Positions 1-8,787 of a stretch of 64,000 bases of DNA are shown here, piece after piece (the first letter of the stretch is position 1; each line of letters opens with the position of its first letter). Made by a program: the position numbers and the translations under genes. The stretch spans positions 4,650,001 to 4,714,000 of the forward strand of contig NZ_AP022590.1 of NCBI RefSeq assembly GCF_010731775.1. Reading direction: 5' to 3'. The stretch comes from Mycobacterium mantenii (GTDB lineage: Bacteria; Actinomycetota; Actinomycetes; Mycobacteriales; Mycobacteriaceae). A model generated the notes under the pieces. It saw nothing but the letters and a program-made list of their open reading frames with translations. It had not been told where the DNA came from and searched no databases.

Positions 1-849
1 GTAGTCGGCGAGCTTGGTCCGTGGGATGCGCCCGTACCAGACGAATTCCTCGTCCAGCTTGCGGTATTCGTCGCTGTAGTCGATCTCGGAATGACCGTTG
101 CCGAGGTCGCGGACCAGCACATCGACCTTGGTCGGAACGTGCGACACTTTGGCGGGTTTGATCGCGTCGTACACCGAGGCATGAGTGAACAATGCGTGGT
201 AGCCGTCGACGTTGTTCTCCACCACCATCTTCCAGTTGGCATGGTGCAGGTGCTTCATCCAGTTGGCCCGCAAGTCGATCGTGCGGGTGGGGGACAGGTT
301 CAGCAGCCGGTCGATGGCGCGTGTCGCCTTGCCGAGATGCTCAGTCAGGGACACGCCTTCAGAAGCGAGCGACGCGAAAATGAATCCGCCGTAGCTGTCC
401 ACGCGGGGCGCCTGGGCGAGGCCCAGTTCGGAGCGGACCTGGTTGAAAGCCTCGCCGTAACCTTCGCGCATCGGAACACCCTGCAACGCACCGGTATTGC
501 TGAAGGTCCAGCCGTGATACGGGCACCGGAACGAGTTGGCGTTGCCCTTCTCGGCGTTGCACAGCTTGTTGGCCCGGTGGGTGCAGCGGTTGAGGACCAC
601 TCGGATGACACCGTCCTTGCCGCGCGCCACGACGACCGGGTCGTGTCCGATCATCCGGGTGAGGTAGTCACCCGGCTCGCTGACCTCGCTCTCATGCGCG
701 ACGTAGACCCATCCGGTCTTGAAGATGCTGTCCATTTCGCGGCGGAAGATCTCGGCGGACGTGTACACACTCCCGTGCACGCGGTCGGTGCGTATGACGG
801 TCCCGACGTCGAAGTTGTCTGTCGCAGAAGCGGATTCAAGTGTTGTCAC
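1..849 (-). CDS. Rieske non-heme iron oxygenase, alpha subunit (C-terminus outside window)
   Basis: This is the large subunit of a ring-hydroxylating Rieske oxygenase; 283 codons are visible and the 3' end runs off the left edge. The Rieske [2Fe-2S] ligands are clear: Cys89-Thr-His91 and Cys109-Pro-Tyr-His112. The mononuclear iron motif NVDGYHALFTH supplies His218 and His223. The GTG start at 849 is chosen because it overlaps the stop of the upstream DUF35 gene by four bases (GTGA) and gives a normal N-terminus. It is the last visible gene of a four-gene minus-strand operon beginning at 2679. The family dioxygenates or monooxygenates aromatic rings or steroid-like carbons using a separate reductase, and no reductase is seen here. 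The substrate is unknown; the operon partners suggest a CoA-activated cyclic acid. Confidence 0.93.
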   Translation of the reverse strand, partial: MTTLESASATDNFDVGTVIRTDRVHGSVYTSAEIFRREMDSIFKTGWVYVAHESEVSEPGDYLTRMIGHDPVVVARGKDGVIRVVLNRCTHRANKLCNAEKGNANSFRCPYHGWTFSNTGALQGVPMREGYGEAFNQVRSELGLAQAPRVDSYGGFIFASLASEGVSLTEHLGKATRAIDRLLNLSPTRTIDLRANWMKHLHHANWKMVVENNVDGYHALFTHASVYDAIKPAKVSHVPTKVDVLVRDLGNGHSEIDYSDEYRKLDEEFVWYGRIPRTKLADY

Positions 850-1286
850 TGGTCCTCCAGGATGTCGATGGCCGGGATCGCGACGTCGCCGAGGTGGCGG
901 AAACCGATGTGCACTGCTGTGCCGATGGGCGGTGCCGTGTCCGCGGGTTGGACGGTGGTCATCACCATTCGGTGTCCGCTCGACAGTTCGACGTCGACGA
1001 TGGGGTAGGGTGCCACGCTGCGCACCAGGCCGGGCTCGCGCCGGTGCATGAGCGCCGCAGTATGTACTGTTCCGCGCGGATCGACTGTGCGCCAATCCCG
1101 TTCGCTGTGCCCGCAGCCGTCGCAGACCTGCTGGTCGAGCTCGAGTGGTAGCGCGCACGCCGCGCAGAACGGCACCGCGAGCTCGTTGCGTGCGGCCGCC
1201 CGGTACAGCGGCGCCAGCAAGTCGTCATCGGAAATGGGTGCCAGCGCACTGTCCAGCAGCCAGTCCTCGACCGCGGTGGCGGTCAT
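846..1286 (-). CDS. DUF35 OB-fold protein with Zn ribbon (ChsH2-like partner)
   Basis: This 146-residue protein has an N-terminal rubredoxin-like zinc ribbon (FCAAC, then CDGCG about 16 residues later) followed by an OB-fold, the standard DUF35 plan. In steroid-degrading actinobacteria such proteins form complexes with Cys-less thiolase homologues (ChsH2 with Ltp2) that perform retro-aldol cleavage of CoA-bound side chains. It lies directly downstream of such a thiolase homologue with an ATGA overlap and upstream of the Rieske gene with a GTGA overlap, so pairing with the 1283-2437 product is the natural inference. All four zinc-ribbon cysteines are present. Confidence 0.9.
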   Translation of the reverse strand: MTATAVEDWLLDSALAPISDDDLLAPLYRAAARNELAVPFCAACALPLELDQQVCDGCGHSERDWRTVDPRGTVHTAALMHRREPGLVRSVAPYPIVDVELSSGHRMVMTTVQPADTAPPIGTAVHIGFRHLGDVAIPAIDILEDQ

Positions 1287-2437
1287 GCGGCGCGCTCCAG
1301 CACCAGCGCCGCGTGGTGGTCCATCCGGCCGCCGATGCCGCCGACCAGCGCCACCGTGGCTCCCGGAACCTGACGCTGCCCGCCGCTGCCGCGCAGCTGA
1401 ATCATCGCCTCCGCCAACGGCGTCATGCCCTGCAGATAAAACCCGGACAGCTGGCCACCGCCGGTATTGGTCGGCAGCCTGCCGCCCGGCCCGGTATGGC
1501 CGTCGCGCACGAACACCCCCGCGGGCACATCACCGGTGAGCCGGTATTCGTCGAGCAGCGCCAGGGTGACGATGGAGAACGGGTCGTACAGTTCGGCGAC
1601 GTGCAGGTCCGATCGGACCATGCCGGCCTGGTCGAGCGCGTCCTGTACCGCGCGGGCACCGCCGCCGAACCACGACTCGGCTCCTGAGCGACGGCGCCGC
1701 ACCGGATGCTCGCGCCCGGTGCCGCGAACCCGCAATCGGGTGCCGCCGGTCGAGGGCCGCCCGGTAAGGACGACGGCGACCGCGCCGTTCACCGGCCGCG
1801 CGCAGTCCAGCAGCCGAAGCGGTTCGGCGATCATCGGGGAAGCGTCATAGGCGGCGTCGTCGAGCGGCTCTCGGTTGACCGCGTCGGGATTGCCGCGCGC
1901 CCAACCCCTTGCGGTGGTGGCCACCGAACGCAGCGCGTCGGCACTGGTGCCGGTTACATGCAGCCAGCGCTGGGTGAGCAGCGCATACGTCGGCACCGAG
2001 CCGAGCAGCCCTGAGGCCCGCTCCAGCCCGCGCACCCCGACGTTGCCGCCGCTGTGTGCGTAGGTCGATCCTGCGCCGCGGCCGGCCGCCAGGGGTGCGT
2101 CGGCGAACACGCACAGCACGGTCGCGGCCTCACCGGTGACGATCGCGTGGCGTGCGCGCTGGATCATGGCGATGGTCGTGGCGCCTTTGATCTCGACGTG
2201 CTCCAGCAGACGCAGGTCCGAGAAGCCGGCGGTGGCGGCGAATCCGACCCCCAGCCGGTCCGGCCGGACGCCCTGCGACGAGCCGACCAGGATCCCGTCG
2301 ACGTCAGCGCGCCCGAGTCCGGCGTCGGACAGCGCGGCGGCGCTCGCCTGGACGGCCAGTTCGAGCGGTGTCGCGCCCGGCCGCAGGGACATCGCGGTCA
2401 TGCCCAGGCCGACCAGGTCGGCATCGGCGGCGCTCAC
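1283..2437 (-). CDS. Thiolase-fold lipid-transfer-protein homologue (Ltp2-like, no nucleophilic Cys)
   Basis: This 384-residue thiolase-superfamily protein begins at the GTG that overlaps the upstream stop (GTGA); a longer in-frame extension is rejected. The position of the usual N-terminal nucleophile reads VEIKGATT, and the C-terminal loop reads VALVGGIGG, so both thiolase cysteines are missing. This is the pattern of Ltp2-type aldolases rather than true thiolases. The conserved segments VAELYDPFS and NTGGGQLSG are present, and the Tyr of AELYD is a candidate catalytic residue by analogy with Ltp2. The DUF35 gene follows at once, as in ChsH2/Ltp2 pairs. The likely role is retro-aldol release of a short acyl-CoA or ketone from a beta-hydroxyacyl-CoA; the substrate is unknown. 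Confidence 0.87.
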   Translation of the reverse strand: MSAADADLVGLGMTAMSLRPGATPLELAVQASAAALSDAGLGRADVDGILVGSSQGVRPDRLGVGFAATAGFSDLRLLEHVEIKGATTIAMIQRARHAIVTGEAATVLCVFADAPLAAGRGAGSTYAHSGGNVGVRGLERASGLLGSVPTYALLTQRWLHVTGTSADALRSVATTARGWARGNPDAVNREPLDDAAYDASPMIAEPLRLLDCARPVNGAVAVVLTGRPSTGGTRLRVRGTGREHPVRRRRSGAESWFGGGARAVQDALDQAGMVRSDLHVAELYDPFSIVTLALLDEYRLTGDVPAGVFVRDGHTGPGGRLPTNTGGGQLSGFYLQGMTPLAEAMIQLRGSGGQRQVPGATVALVGGIGGRMDHHAALVLERAA

Positions 2438-2679
2438 GGCTGCTCCGGTGGCCGGCGCTCGCCGCGATAGTTGCCCACCCGCACCCATTCTTCGCGGTCT
2501 TCGGGGGTGGCCAAGGTGAAGCTGGCCAACTCCAACGGGCACAAGAAGACCTGCTCGCCGCCCTCGAGGTCCTCGACGAGCAGGCGGGGGCCGTTGCCGT
2601 TGATGTCCAACGACAACCGCACGGCCGCGAACTCGTTGACCAGGTCGGCGAGGACGCGGCGTCCGGCCGGAGTGTTCAC
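2434..2679 (-). CDS. Small conserved hypothetical protein, first gene of the Rieske operon
   Basis: This 81-residue protein is not recognised. The GTG at 2679 gives an open frame with a compact, slightly acidic sequence (FAAVRLSLDI, LLVEDLEGGEQVFLCPLELA) that looks like a small beta-rich domain. No signal peptide or membrane segment is visible. It is the first gene of the minus-strand operon and overlaps the thiolase homologue by four bases, so it is probably co-translated. A longer in-frame extension to 2895 would cross the divergent promoter region and is not supported. Confidence 0.65.
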   Translation of the reverse strand: MNTPAGRRVLADLVNEFAAVRLSLDINGNGPRLLVEDLEGGEQVFLCPLELASFTLATPEDREEWVRVGNYRGERRPPEQP

Positions 2680-2838
2680 CTGCCCAGTATTACCGCATAC
2701 AAGTGTCAGAATCAATGGAGGGAGACGCAACGCCCGCTTCCTTATCGCGCACGGGCCGAGCGGTGTGAGCCGTTCTTCACATGGGAACATAGAGCTTGTG
2801 CGACGATGGGAAGCGCGCGAGGCGACGTCAACACTAGA

Positions 2839-2855
2839 TGACAGATGTGTCAGAT
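2839..2855 (+). promoter_or_regulatory. R2-family operator, TGACA-N4-TGTCA-GAT
   Basis: The inverted repeat TGACAGATGTGTCAGAT lies 21 bases before the hydrolase start, between divergent operons. Related sites occur at 5395, 21785, 30221, 35441 and 39796. A lone half-site TGTCAGAAT also occurs at 2704-2712, on the side of the minus-strand operon. Confidence 0.6.
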
Positions 2856-2876
2856 ACGGACATGCGAGAAGGTGAG

Positions 2877-3800
2877 ATGAGTCAAGTACAAGCACCGGCC
2901 CCGGCGGTCGACGTGAGCCGAGTCGACACGGAGAACTACCGCAGCATCTGGATGTATCTCAAGGAACTGGCGTTTCGGCAGGGGTTCACCGACATCGGAG
3001 TCAATGGAGTGTCCGTCCGAACCCGCTATGCCGAGGCGGGCGACCCGGACAAGCCGCACGCGATCCTGCTGCACGGCACCGGCGGTCATTGGGAGACGTT
3101 CGCGCCCAACCTCGCCGCACTCTCGCAGCACTTCCATTGCGTGGCGATCGACATGGTCGGCAACGGGTTCTCCGACAAGCCGGACTACGACTACGAGATC
3201 GCGGTGTACGTCGAACACGTGTTGGGGGTGATGGACCACTTCGGCATGGCGTCGGCCAACTTCATCGCGATGTCGCTGGGCGCGTTCGTGGCATCCGCGG
3301 TGTCCGTCGGCCACCCCGACCGGGTGGACAAGGTGATCCTGATGTCGCCGGCCGGACGGGAAGCCTCGGCGTCGAACATGGCGCGCATTCGCGCCGAACG
3401 AACCAAAGCGGTCAACGAGCCGACCTGGGAATCCCTGCACGCCGTGTTCGCCCACCTGATCGCCGACGAAGCCAATCGCCTCCCGGACCTCATCGGCCTG
3501 CGCCAGGCCGTCTATCGGCGCGAGGACACCCGCAACACCATCGACCGGCTGCTGATCCTGCAGGACGAGGAGGTGCGGCACCGCAACCTGATTCCCGACG
3601 ACAAGTGGCGCGGGATCACCGCACCGGTGATGATCGTCGCCTCGGGCAAAGACCATGGGGTGTACCAGGACACCGCGCGCACGATCGCGGACCTGATCCC
3701 CAACTCAGAGGTGTTTGAAATGCCCTCGGTGCGGCACTGGCCGCACTTCGAGGATCCCGAGGCGTTCAACGCCGCGGCGATCGAGTTCCTCACGAGATGA
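2877..3800 (+). CDS. Meta-cleavage product hydrolase (alpha/beta hydrolase, MhpC-like)
   Basis: This 307-residue alpha/beta hydrolase resembles C-C bond hydrolases that cut the ring-fission product of extradiol dioxygenases into an acid and a 2-hydroxydienoate. The oxyanion segment HGTGG is at residues 66-70, the nucleophile is Ser133 in AMSLG, the acid is Asp259 (SGKDHG), and His287 or His290 (RHWPHFEDP) is the base. The start at 2877 follows GAAGGTGAG closely; in-frame ATGs at 2838 and 2862 are possible, but the first lies on the operator. It overlaps the hydratase gene by four bases and heads a hydrolase-hydratase-aldolase set, which fixes its role in a meta-cleavage pathway. The exact substrate is unknown. 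Confidence 0.88.
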   Translation: MSQVQAPAPAVDVSRVDTENYRSIWMYLKELAFRQGFTDIGVNGVSVRTRYAEAGDPDKPHAILLHGTGGHWETFAPNLAALSQHFHCVAIDMVGNGFSDKPDYDYEIAVYVEHVLGVMDHFGMASANFIAMSLGAFVASAVSVGHPDRVDKVILMSPAGREASASNMARIRAERTKAVNEPTWESLHAVFAHLIADEANRLPDLIGLRQAVYRREDTRNTIDRLLILQDEEVRHRNLIPDDKWRGITAPVMIVASGKDHGVYQDTARTIADLIPNSEVFEMPSVRHWPHFEDPEAFNAAAIEFLTR

Positions 3801-4618
3801 GCAGACCGGCCGAGGACGAAATCTCGGACATAGCCCGGCGGCTGTACGAGGCCGAGCAGACCCGCACGCCGATCCGGCAGTTGTCACTCGAGTATTCCGA
3901 TATGACCATCGACGACGCCTACGCGGTGCAGCGGGCACTCGTCGCGCTGAAGGTCGCCGACGGACGAGAAGTCAAGGGCCGCAAGATCGGCCTGACTTCG
4001 AAGGTGATGCAGCGGGCGGTGTCGATCGACGAACCGGATTACGGCGCGCTGTTCGACGACATGTTCATCGAGGACGGCGGCCGCATACCGGTCGGTCGCT
4101 ATATCCGTCCACGCGTCGAGGTCGAGTTGGCGTTTGTACTGGGTGAGCAACTGTCCGGCCCGGGCGTCACGTTGTTCGACGTGTTGCGGGCCACCGAGTT
4201 CGTGACTCCTGCGCTCGAGATCCTCGACGCCAGGGTGCAGATGTCGGACCCCGAGACCGGCCATCTGCGGACCATCGTCGACACCATCGCCGACAACGCC
4301 GCGGATGCCGGCCTTGTCCTGGGCGGGCGGGTGTTCCGCCCATTGGACGCGGACCTGCGCTGGGTGGCGGCGCTGCTACTGCGCAACGGCACGATCGAGG
4401 AGTCTGGGGTGGCCGCCGCAGTGCTCAACCATCCCGGCAATGGCGTGGCCTGGCTCGCCAACCGGCTTGCTCCGCATGGGGTTTCACTGAAGCGCGGTGA
4501 GGTCATCCTGTCCGGATCGTTCACCAAGCCGGTGTTCGCCGAACCCGGGGACAGCTTCGTCGCGGACTACGGACCGCTGGGCACGGTGTCGGTGACGTTC
4601 GATGCGGAGGCTTCGTGA
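3797..4618 (+). CDS. hpaH: 2-oxo-hept-4-ene-1,7-dioate hydratase family (HpaH-like)
   Basis: This 273-residue fumarylacetoacetase-fold hydratase adds water to a 2-oxo-alkenoate. From memory the sequence resembles HpaH of the homoprotocatechuate pathway more than Mhp[36 protein letters not shown] and [17 protein letters not shown]. The Glu residues of RVEVELAF are the expected divalent-metal ligands. The start codon overlaps the hydrolase stop (ATGA) and its own stop overlaps the aldolase start, so the three are translationally coupled. HpaH-type specificity would imply a C7 dicarboxylate intermediate, that is, a ring substrate with an acetate-like substituent. That is an inference, since the class also includes hydratases for shorter dienoates. 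Confidence 0.9.
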   Translation: MSRPAEDEISDIARRLYEAEQTRTPIRQLSLEYSDMTIDDAYAVQRALVALKVADGREVKGRKIGLTSKVMQRAVSIDEPDYGALFDDMFIEDGGRIPVGRYIRPRVEVELAFVLGEQLSGPGVTLFDVLRATEFVTPALEILDARVQMSDPETGHLRTIVDTIADNAADAGLVLGGRVFRPLDADLRWVAALLLRNGTIEESGVAAAVLNHPGNGVAWLANRLAPHGVSLKRGEVILSGSFTKPVFAEPGDSFVADYGPLGTVSVTFDAEAS

Positions 4619-5379
4619 CGAATCGGTGGACGCAGCGCATCAGCGACGGTGACGCGCGGATCGGCATGTGGGTGGCCTCGGGCAGTGGCTACGTCACCGA
4701 GATCTGTGCGGGGTCCGGGATCGACTGGCTGCTGCTGGATCAGGAGCACGCTCCCAACGATTTGCGCACCACGCTCGAGCAACTGCAGGTTCTCGCCGGC
4801 TACCCGGACGTCGACGTGCTGGTGCGCCCGCCATCGGGCGATCCCGTCGTCATCAAGCAACTGCTCGACATCGGGGCGCAGAACATCATCGTCCCGATGA
4901 TCGACGGGCCCGACCATGCGGTCGCGGCGGTTGCGGCCACTCGGTATCCGCCCGAGGGCATCCGCGGCGTCGGCAGCGCGTTGGCCCGGGCATCGCGTTG
5001 GAACCGGATTTCTGACTATCTCGTCACCGCCGATGCGACGGTGTCGTTGACCGTTCAGGTGGAGAGTATGGCCGGTCTGGCTCTGCTCGGCGAGATCGCC
5101 GACGTCGATGGGGTGGACGCCGTCTTCATCGGTCCGGCCGACCTCGCAGCCTCGATGGGCAAACTCGGGCAACCGGAGCATCCAGACATCGTGCGCACCA
5201 TAGAGACTGCATTGGCGACCATCGTGGAACACGGCAAACACGCCGGGGTGAATGCGTTCAGCGAACCGTTGGCACGCCGCTACATGACCGCCGGCGCGAG
5301 CTTCGTGCTCGTAGGAGCGGACGTGGCGCTGCTGGCCCGCGGTACCGAAGAACTGGCCGCGAGGTATCGCGATCAATGA
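4615..5379 (+). CDS. hpaI: Class II HpcH/HpaI aldolase (4-hydroxy-2-oxoheptanedioate aldolase-like)
   Basis: This 254-residue TIM-barrel aldolase cleaves 4-hydroxy-2-oxo acids to pyruvate and an aldehyde with a divalent metal. Family landmarks are [40 protein letters not shown] (metal-binding Glu) and [13 protein letters not shown] (metal-binding Asp). With the HpaH-like hydratase the expected aldehyde is succinic semialdehyde; with a shorter substrate it would be acetaldehyde. The GTG start overlaps the hydratase stop. No acetaldehyde dehydrogenase follows; the ALDH at 33920-35356 could take the aldehyde. It ends 45 bases before the FadE gene, with an R2-type operator in the gap. Confidence 0.9.
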   Translation: MTNRWTQRISDGDARIGMWVASGSGYVTEICAGSGIDWLLLDQEHAPNDLRTTLEQLQVLAGYPDVDVLVRPPSGDPVVIKQLLDIGAQNIIVPMIDGPDHAVAAVAATRYPPEGIRGVGSALARASRWNRISDYLVTADATVSLTVQVESMAGLALLGEIADVDGVDAVFIGPADLAASMGKLGQPEHPDIVRTIETALATIVEHGKHAGVNAFSEPLARRYMTAGASFVLVGADVALLARGTEELAARYRDQ

Positions 5380-5394
5380 CCGACGCATTGTTTC

Positions 5395-5408
5395 TGACTA
5401 TCGTGTCA
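5395..5408 (+). promoter_or_regulatory. R2-family operator, TGAC-N6-GTCA
   Basis: TGACTATCGTGTCA sits 17 bases before the FadE start in the short gap after the aldolase. It matches the outer bases of the R2 family (TGAC and TGTCA) but lacks the trailing GAW. It may give the FadE-thiolase-ligase genes their own promoter. Confidence 0.45.
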
Positions 5409-5424
5409 CCTAGAATTCGGGATC

Positions 5425-6597
5425 ATGGACCTCGACTTCACGCGTGACCAACTCGAGTTCCGTGACCAGGTCCGTACGTGGCTCGACGAAAACAAGCCGG
5501 CCGAGCCGCGCCCGCGCGACGACGCGGGTATCCGCGAATACGACCTCGCTTGGCAGCGCACGCAGGCCGAGGGTGGCTGGGCCGGCATCGCCTGGCCCAC
5601 CGAGTACGGCGGTAAAGGGCTGACGCTGCTGCAGCAGTTGATCTGGTATGAGGAGTACGCCGCGCGGGGGTTCCCCGGCATCGATGCCTGCTTTGTCGGT
5701 AACTCGCACGCCGGGCCGACCCTGATCACCCGAGCAACCGATGAGCAGAAGTCGTTCCACCTACCGAAAATCCTTGGCGGTGAGGTGATCTGGTGTCAGG
5801 GCTTCTCTGAGCCCGACGCCGGATCGGACCTGGCGGCGTTGCGTACCAAGGCGGTCATCGACGGCGAGCACCTGGTGGTGTCGGGGCAGAAGCTATGGAC
5901 CAGCTTCGCCACCGTGGCCGACTTCCAGGAACTGCTGGTGCGCACCGACAACACCGGAAGCAAGCACAAAGGCATCACCTGGGTGATCTGCGACATGAGC
6001 ACACCGGGCATCGACGTCCGCCCGATCGAGACCATCGAGGGCGGTTCGGAATTCTGCGAAGTGTTCTACGACGACGTCCGGATACCGCTCAGCAACGTGG
6101 TCGGCGAGGTGGGCGACGGCTGGTCGGTCGCGATGGCCACGCTGTCCTTCGAGCGCGGCACCGCGTTCACCGCCAACCAGGTCCGGCTGGCGAAGATCAT
6201 TGAGGACCTCATCGACTACGCTCGCGACCACGTCGGCCCAGACGGCCGCCGCCCCGCCATCGCCGACGACGAGATCGCGCGGCGGCTGGCCCGGGCTCGC
6301 GCCTCGGTGGCGTCGTTGCGGGCGCTGACCTACACGAACATCTGCGAGGCGATGAAGACCGAGACGCCCGGCCCTCGTGGTTCGATCGTCAAGCTGATGT
6401 ACGCCGAACTGGCCAAGGAGATCGGCAAGTTGGCCATGGACCTGCTCGGTCCGGCCTCGTTGCGGCATTCGTCGCGCTGGGACGTCGACGGCTGGGTCGG
6501 TTATTACTACTACAGCTTCTCCCAAGCCATCGGCGGTGGAACGTCGGAGATTCAGCGCAACATCGTCGGCGAACGGGTGCTGGGGCTGCCCCGATGA
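5425..6597 (+). CDS. Acyl-CoA dehydrogenase, larger subunit type (FadE)
   Basis: This 390-residue flavoprotein dehydrogenase introduces a 2,3-double bond into an acyl-CoA. It has the N-terminal helical domain (LDFTRDQLEFRDQVRTWL), the FAD/substrate segment WCQGFSEPDAGSDL, the middle beta domain (GQKLWTS) and the C-terminal signature GGGTSEIQRNIVGERVLGLP. The next gene is a shorter, divergent FadE, so the two probably form an alpha2beta2 heterotetramer like the ChsE-type enzymes of mycobacterial steroid side-chain degradation. It is the first gene of a run continuing to the ligase at 10281. The start at 5425 follows an A/G-rich stretch. The substrate is unknown but probably bulky. Confidence 0.92.
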   Translation: MDLDFTRDQLEFRDQVRTWLDENKPAEPRPRDDAGIREYDLAWQRTQAEGGWAGIAWPTEYGGKGLTLLQQLIWYEEYAARGFPGIDACFVGNSHAGPTLITRATDEQKSFHLPKILGGEVIWCQGFSEPDAGSDLAALRTKAVIDGEHLVVSGQKLWTSFATVADFQELLVRTDNTGSKHKGITWVICDMSTPGIDVRPIETIEGGSEFCEVFYDDVRIPLSNVVGEVGDGWSVAMATLSFERGTAFTANQVRLAKIIEDLIDYARDHVGPDGRRPAIADDEIARRLARARASVASLRALTYTNICEAMKTETPGPRGSIVKLMYAELAKEIGKLAMDLLGPASLRHSSRWDVDGWVGYYYYSFSQAIGGGTSEIQRNIVGERVLGLPR

Positions 6598-6616
6598 GCA
6601 CCGTGAGGAGACGGCC

Positions 6617-7639
6617 ATGAACCTGCTGCCCGGAGCTGAACAACTCGAAATCATTGCGGCTGCAGGTGAATTCCTGGCCGAACGGATGCCGGTCGAACGG
6701 ATCCGCGCCAATCGCCTTGCGGAGGTGTCGATTCCCGAGTCGCAGTGGCGAGAATGCGCCGAGTTGGGCCTGCTCACACTCGGACTCGACGAGGAGTACG
6801 GCGGGTCAGGGCGGCCCTTGGACGACGAGGCGCTGCTGTTCGTCGAACTCGGCAAGCGCCTCGCGCCAGGTCCGTTCCTGGCATGTACGTTGGGCGCCCG
6901 GGTGGCGGCCCGGTGCGGCGACGACGCACTGGCGCAACGGATCGGTTCGGGCGCGGCGCCGGTGGCCCTCGCGGTGTTGCGCGGCGACGGTGACGTGCGC
7001 CCGGTGAAAGGCACTTTCGATCTGTTCGACCCGGCGGGTGCCTCGTACGCTCTGGTGGTGGCCCGTAGCGGTGCCACTCTGGTCGACATCGGTTCCTTCG
7101 GCCCGCTGGTATCCGTGAGCGCCGCAGACCCCGGTACCCGGATGTCCACCGCCACAGTCGAATCCGCCGAACCCCTGCACTGGCTGCCGGCCGACGACGA
7201 CTGGATCTGGGGACGCGCCATGGTGCTCGCGGCGGGTTACCTCACCGGCTTGGCCGCGGCCGCGGCGGCGTCAGCAACCGAACACGCGAAGACCCGTGAG
7301 CAGTTCGGCAAGCCGATCGGCGTGCACCAAGCCATCAAGCACGCCTGCGTCAACATGGAGATCGCCGCCGAGGCCGCGCAGGCGCAGACGTTCTTCGCCG
7401 CGATCGCGGTGGCGGACGGCCGCGCCGACGCGCTGCTGCAGGTGCTGTCGGCTGTCACGGTGGCTGGGTCGGCGGCCGTCGACAATGCCGCCGCCGGCAT
7501 CCACGTATTCGGCGGTATGGGTTACACATTCGAGAACGACATGCACCTCTATCTGAAGCGCGCGCATGTGTTTCGCCACTTGTTCGGGGAGCCCACCGAT
7601 GTGCTGGCGGAGCTGCTGGCCCAGGACCGCGCCCAATGA
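6617..7639 (+). CDS. Acyl-CoA dehydrogenase, partner subunit (FadE)
   Basis: This 340-residue acyl-CoA-dehydrogenase homologue is shorter and has a shrunken middle domain. It keeps the FAD-facing segments TREQFGKPIGVHQAIKH and GIHVFGGMGYTFENDMHLYLKRA but lacks a C-terminal EGTNEIQ-type signature. This is typical of the second subunit of heteromeric FadE enzymes. The ATG at 6617 has a GAGGAG ribosome-binding site six bases upstream. It follows the other FadE by 19 bases and overlaps the thiolase homologue (ATGA). It probably acts with the 5425-6597 product; alone it may not be catalytic. Confidence 0.9.
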   Translation: MNLLPGAEQLEIIAAAGEFLAERMPVERIRANRLAEVSIPESQWRECAELGLLTLGLDEEYGGSGRPLDDEALLFVELGKRLAPGPFLACTLGARVAARCGDDALAQRIGSGAAPVALAVLRGDGDVRPVKGTFDLFDPAGASYALVVARSGATLVDIGSFGPLVSVSAADPGTRMSTATVESAEPLHWLPADDDWIWGRAMVLAAGYLTGLAAAAAASATEHAKTREQFGKPIGVHQAIKHACVNMEIAAEAAQAQTFFAAIAVADGRADALLQVLSAVTVAGSAAVDNAAAGIHVFGGMGYTFENDMHLYLKRAHVFRHLFGEPTDVLAELLAQDRAQ

Positions 7640-8787
7640 GTGGCACGGTCGCCATCGCGGGCGTCGCCCTATCCGACGTCGGCCGGGTCGACGACAAAGG
7701 ACCCTACGAGCTGATCGCGCAGGCCAGCAGGCGCGCTCTGGCTGATGCCGGTCTGACGCCCGACGATGTCGACGGGTTGGCCTCGACCGGGCAGGGCACC
7801 CTGCCCCCGGTCGACGTCGGCGAGTATCTCGGGCTGCGGCCACGCTGGATCGATTCCACGGCGGTCGGGGGCGCGTCGTGGGAGGTCATGGCCGCCCATG
7901 CGGCCGACGCCATCGCCGCCGGGCACGCCGACGTGGTGCTGCTGACCTACGGCTCGACCGCTCGCTCGGATCTCCGAAAAGGGTTGCGGGGAGCCAACAT
8001 CAACTGGGGTGCTCGTGGACCGCTGCAGTGGGAAGCGCCGTACGGCCATACTCTGGTCTCCAAGTACGCGATGGCTGCGCGGCGACACATGTTCACCTAC
8101 GGCACCACGATCGAGCAGCTGGCGGAGGTGGCAGTCTCCGCGCGGTTCAACGCGGCCGACAATCCCGAGGCCTACTACCGCGACTCGATCAGCATCGACG
8201 ACGTGCTCGCCGGACCGATGATTGCCGACCCATTCACCAAGTTGCACTGCTGTATTCGCAGTGACGGTGGCGCCGCCGCCGTCCTCGTCAGCGCCGAGCG
8301 CGCGAAGGATCTTCGTAGCAAGCCGGTGTGGGTGCTCGGCTCGGGGGAGACCACTTCGCACATGCTGATGTCCCAGTGGGACGACCTCACGGTCGGCCCG
8401 GCCGCGGTCAGCGGGCCGCTGGCCTTCACCCGCGCCGGTGTCTCTCCATCCGACGTCGACGTCGCCGAGATCTACGACGCGTTCACCTACATGCTGCTGC
8501 TCACCCTCGAAGACCTGGGCTTCTGCCCGAAAGGGGAAGGTGGCGGATTTGTCGAGAAAGGCTCGTTGCGGTTGGGCGGCGAACTTCCCACCAACACCGA
8601 TGGCGGCGGGCTGTCGGCGTGCCACCCGGGTCAGCGGGGGTTGTTCCTGCTGGTCGAAGCAGCCCGTCAGCTACGCGGCGAATGCGGACCGCGGCAGGTA
8701 CCCGACGCCCGGATCGCCTGCGTCAGCGGCACGGGCGGCTGGTTCTGCTCCAGCGGCACAATGATTCTCGGCGCCGAGGAGCCGTAA
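7636..8787 (+). CDS. Thiolase-fold protein lacking the nucleophilic Cys (Ltp2-like), no adjacent DUF35
   Basis: This 383-residue thiolase homologue shows AVGGASWEV at the nucleophile position, so the first Cys is replaced. Late motifs are VAEIYDAFTYM and NTDGGGLSACHPG; the final loop reads IACVSGTGG without the usual thiolase Cys. It belongs to the lipid-transfer/aldolase branch. Unlike the homologues at 1283 and 14932 it has no DUF35 gene next to it; the free DUF35 genes at 27620 and 49739 are possible partners. It is coupled by four-base overlap to the FadE pair and is followed at once by the ligase, which suggests beta-oxidation-like shortening of an acid activated in the same operon. Confidence 0.86.
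   Translation: MSGTVAIAGVALSDVGRVDDKGPYELIAQASRRALADAGLTPDDVDGLASTGQGTLPPVDVGEYLGLRPRWIDSTAVGGASWEVMAAHAADAIAAGHADVVLLTYGSTARSDLRKGLRGANINWGARGPLQWEAPYGHTLVSKYAMAARRHMFTYGTTIEQLAEVAVSARFNAADNPEAYYRDSISIDDVLAGPMIADPFTKLHCCIRSDGGAAAVLVSAERAKDLRSKPVWVLGSGETTSHMLMSQWDDLTVGPAAVSGPLAFTRAGVSPSDVDVAEIYDAFTYMLLLTLEDLGFCPKGEGGGFVEKGSLRLGGELPTNTDGGGLSACHPGQRGLFLLVEAARQLRGECGPRQVPDARIACVSGTGGWFCSSGTMILGAEEP

Noticed and set aside
5893..7221. A long minus-strand open frame of about 440 codons over the two FadE genes
   Set aside because: It is antisense to two well-supported FadE genes, its translation is Arg/Ser/Pro-rich with no family motif, and GC-rich DNA opens such frames by chance. The same holds for long antisense frames at 11975-12919, 14121-14984 and 62644-63945.
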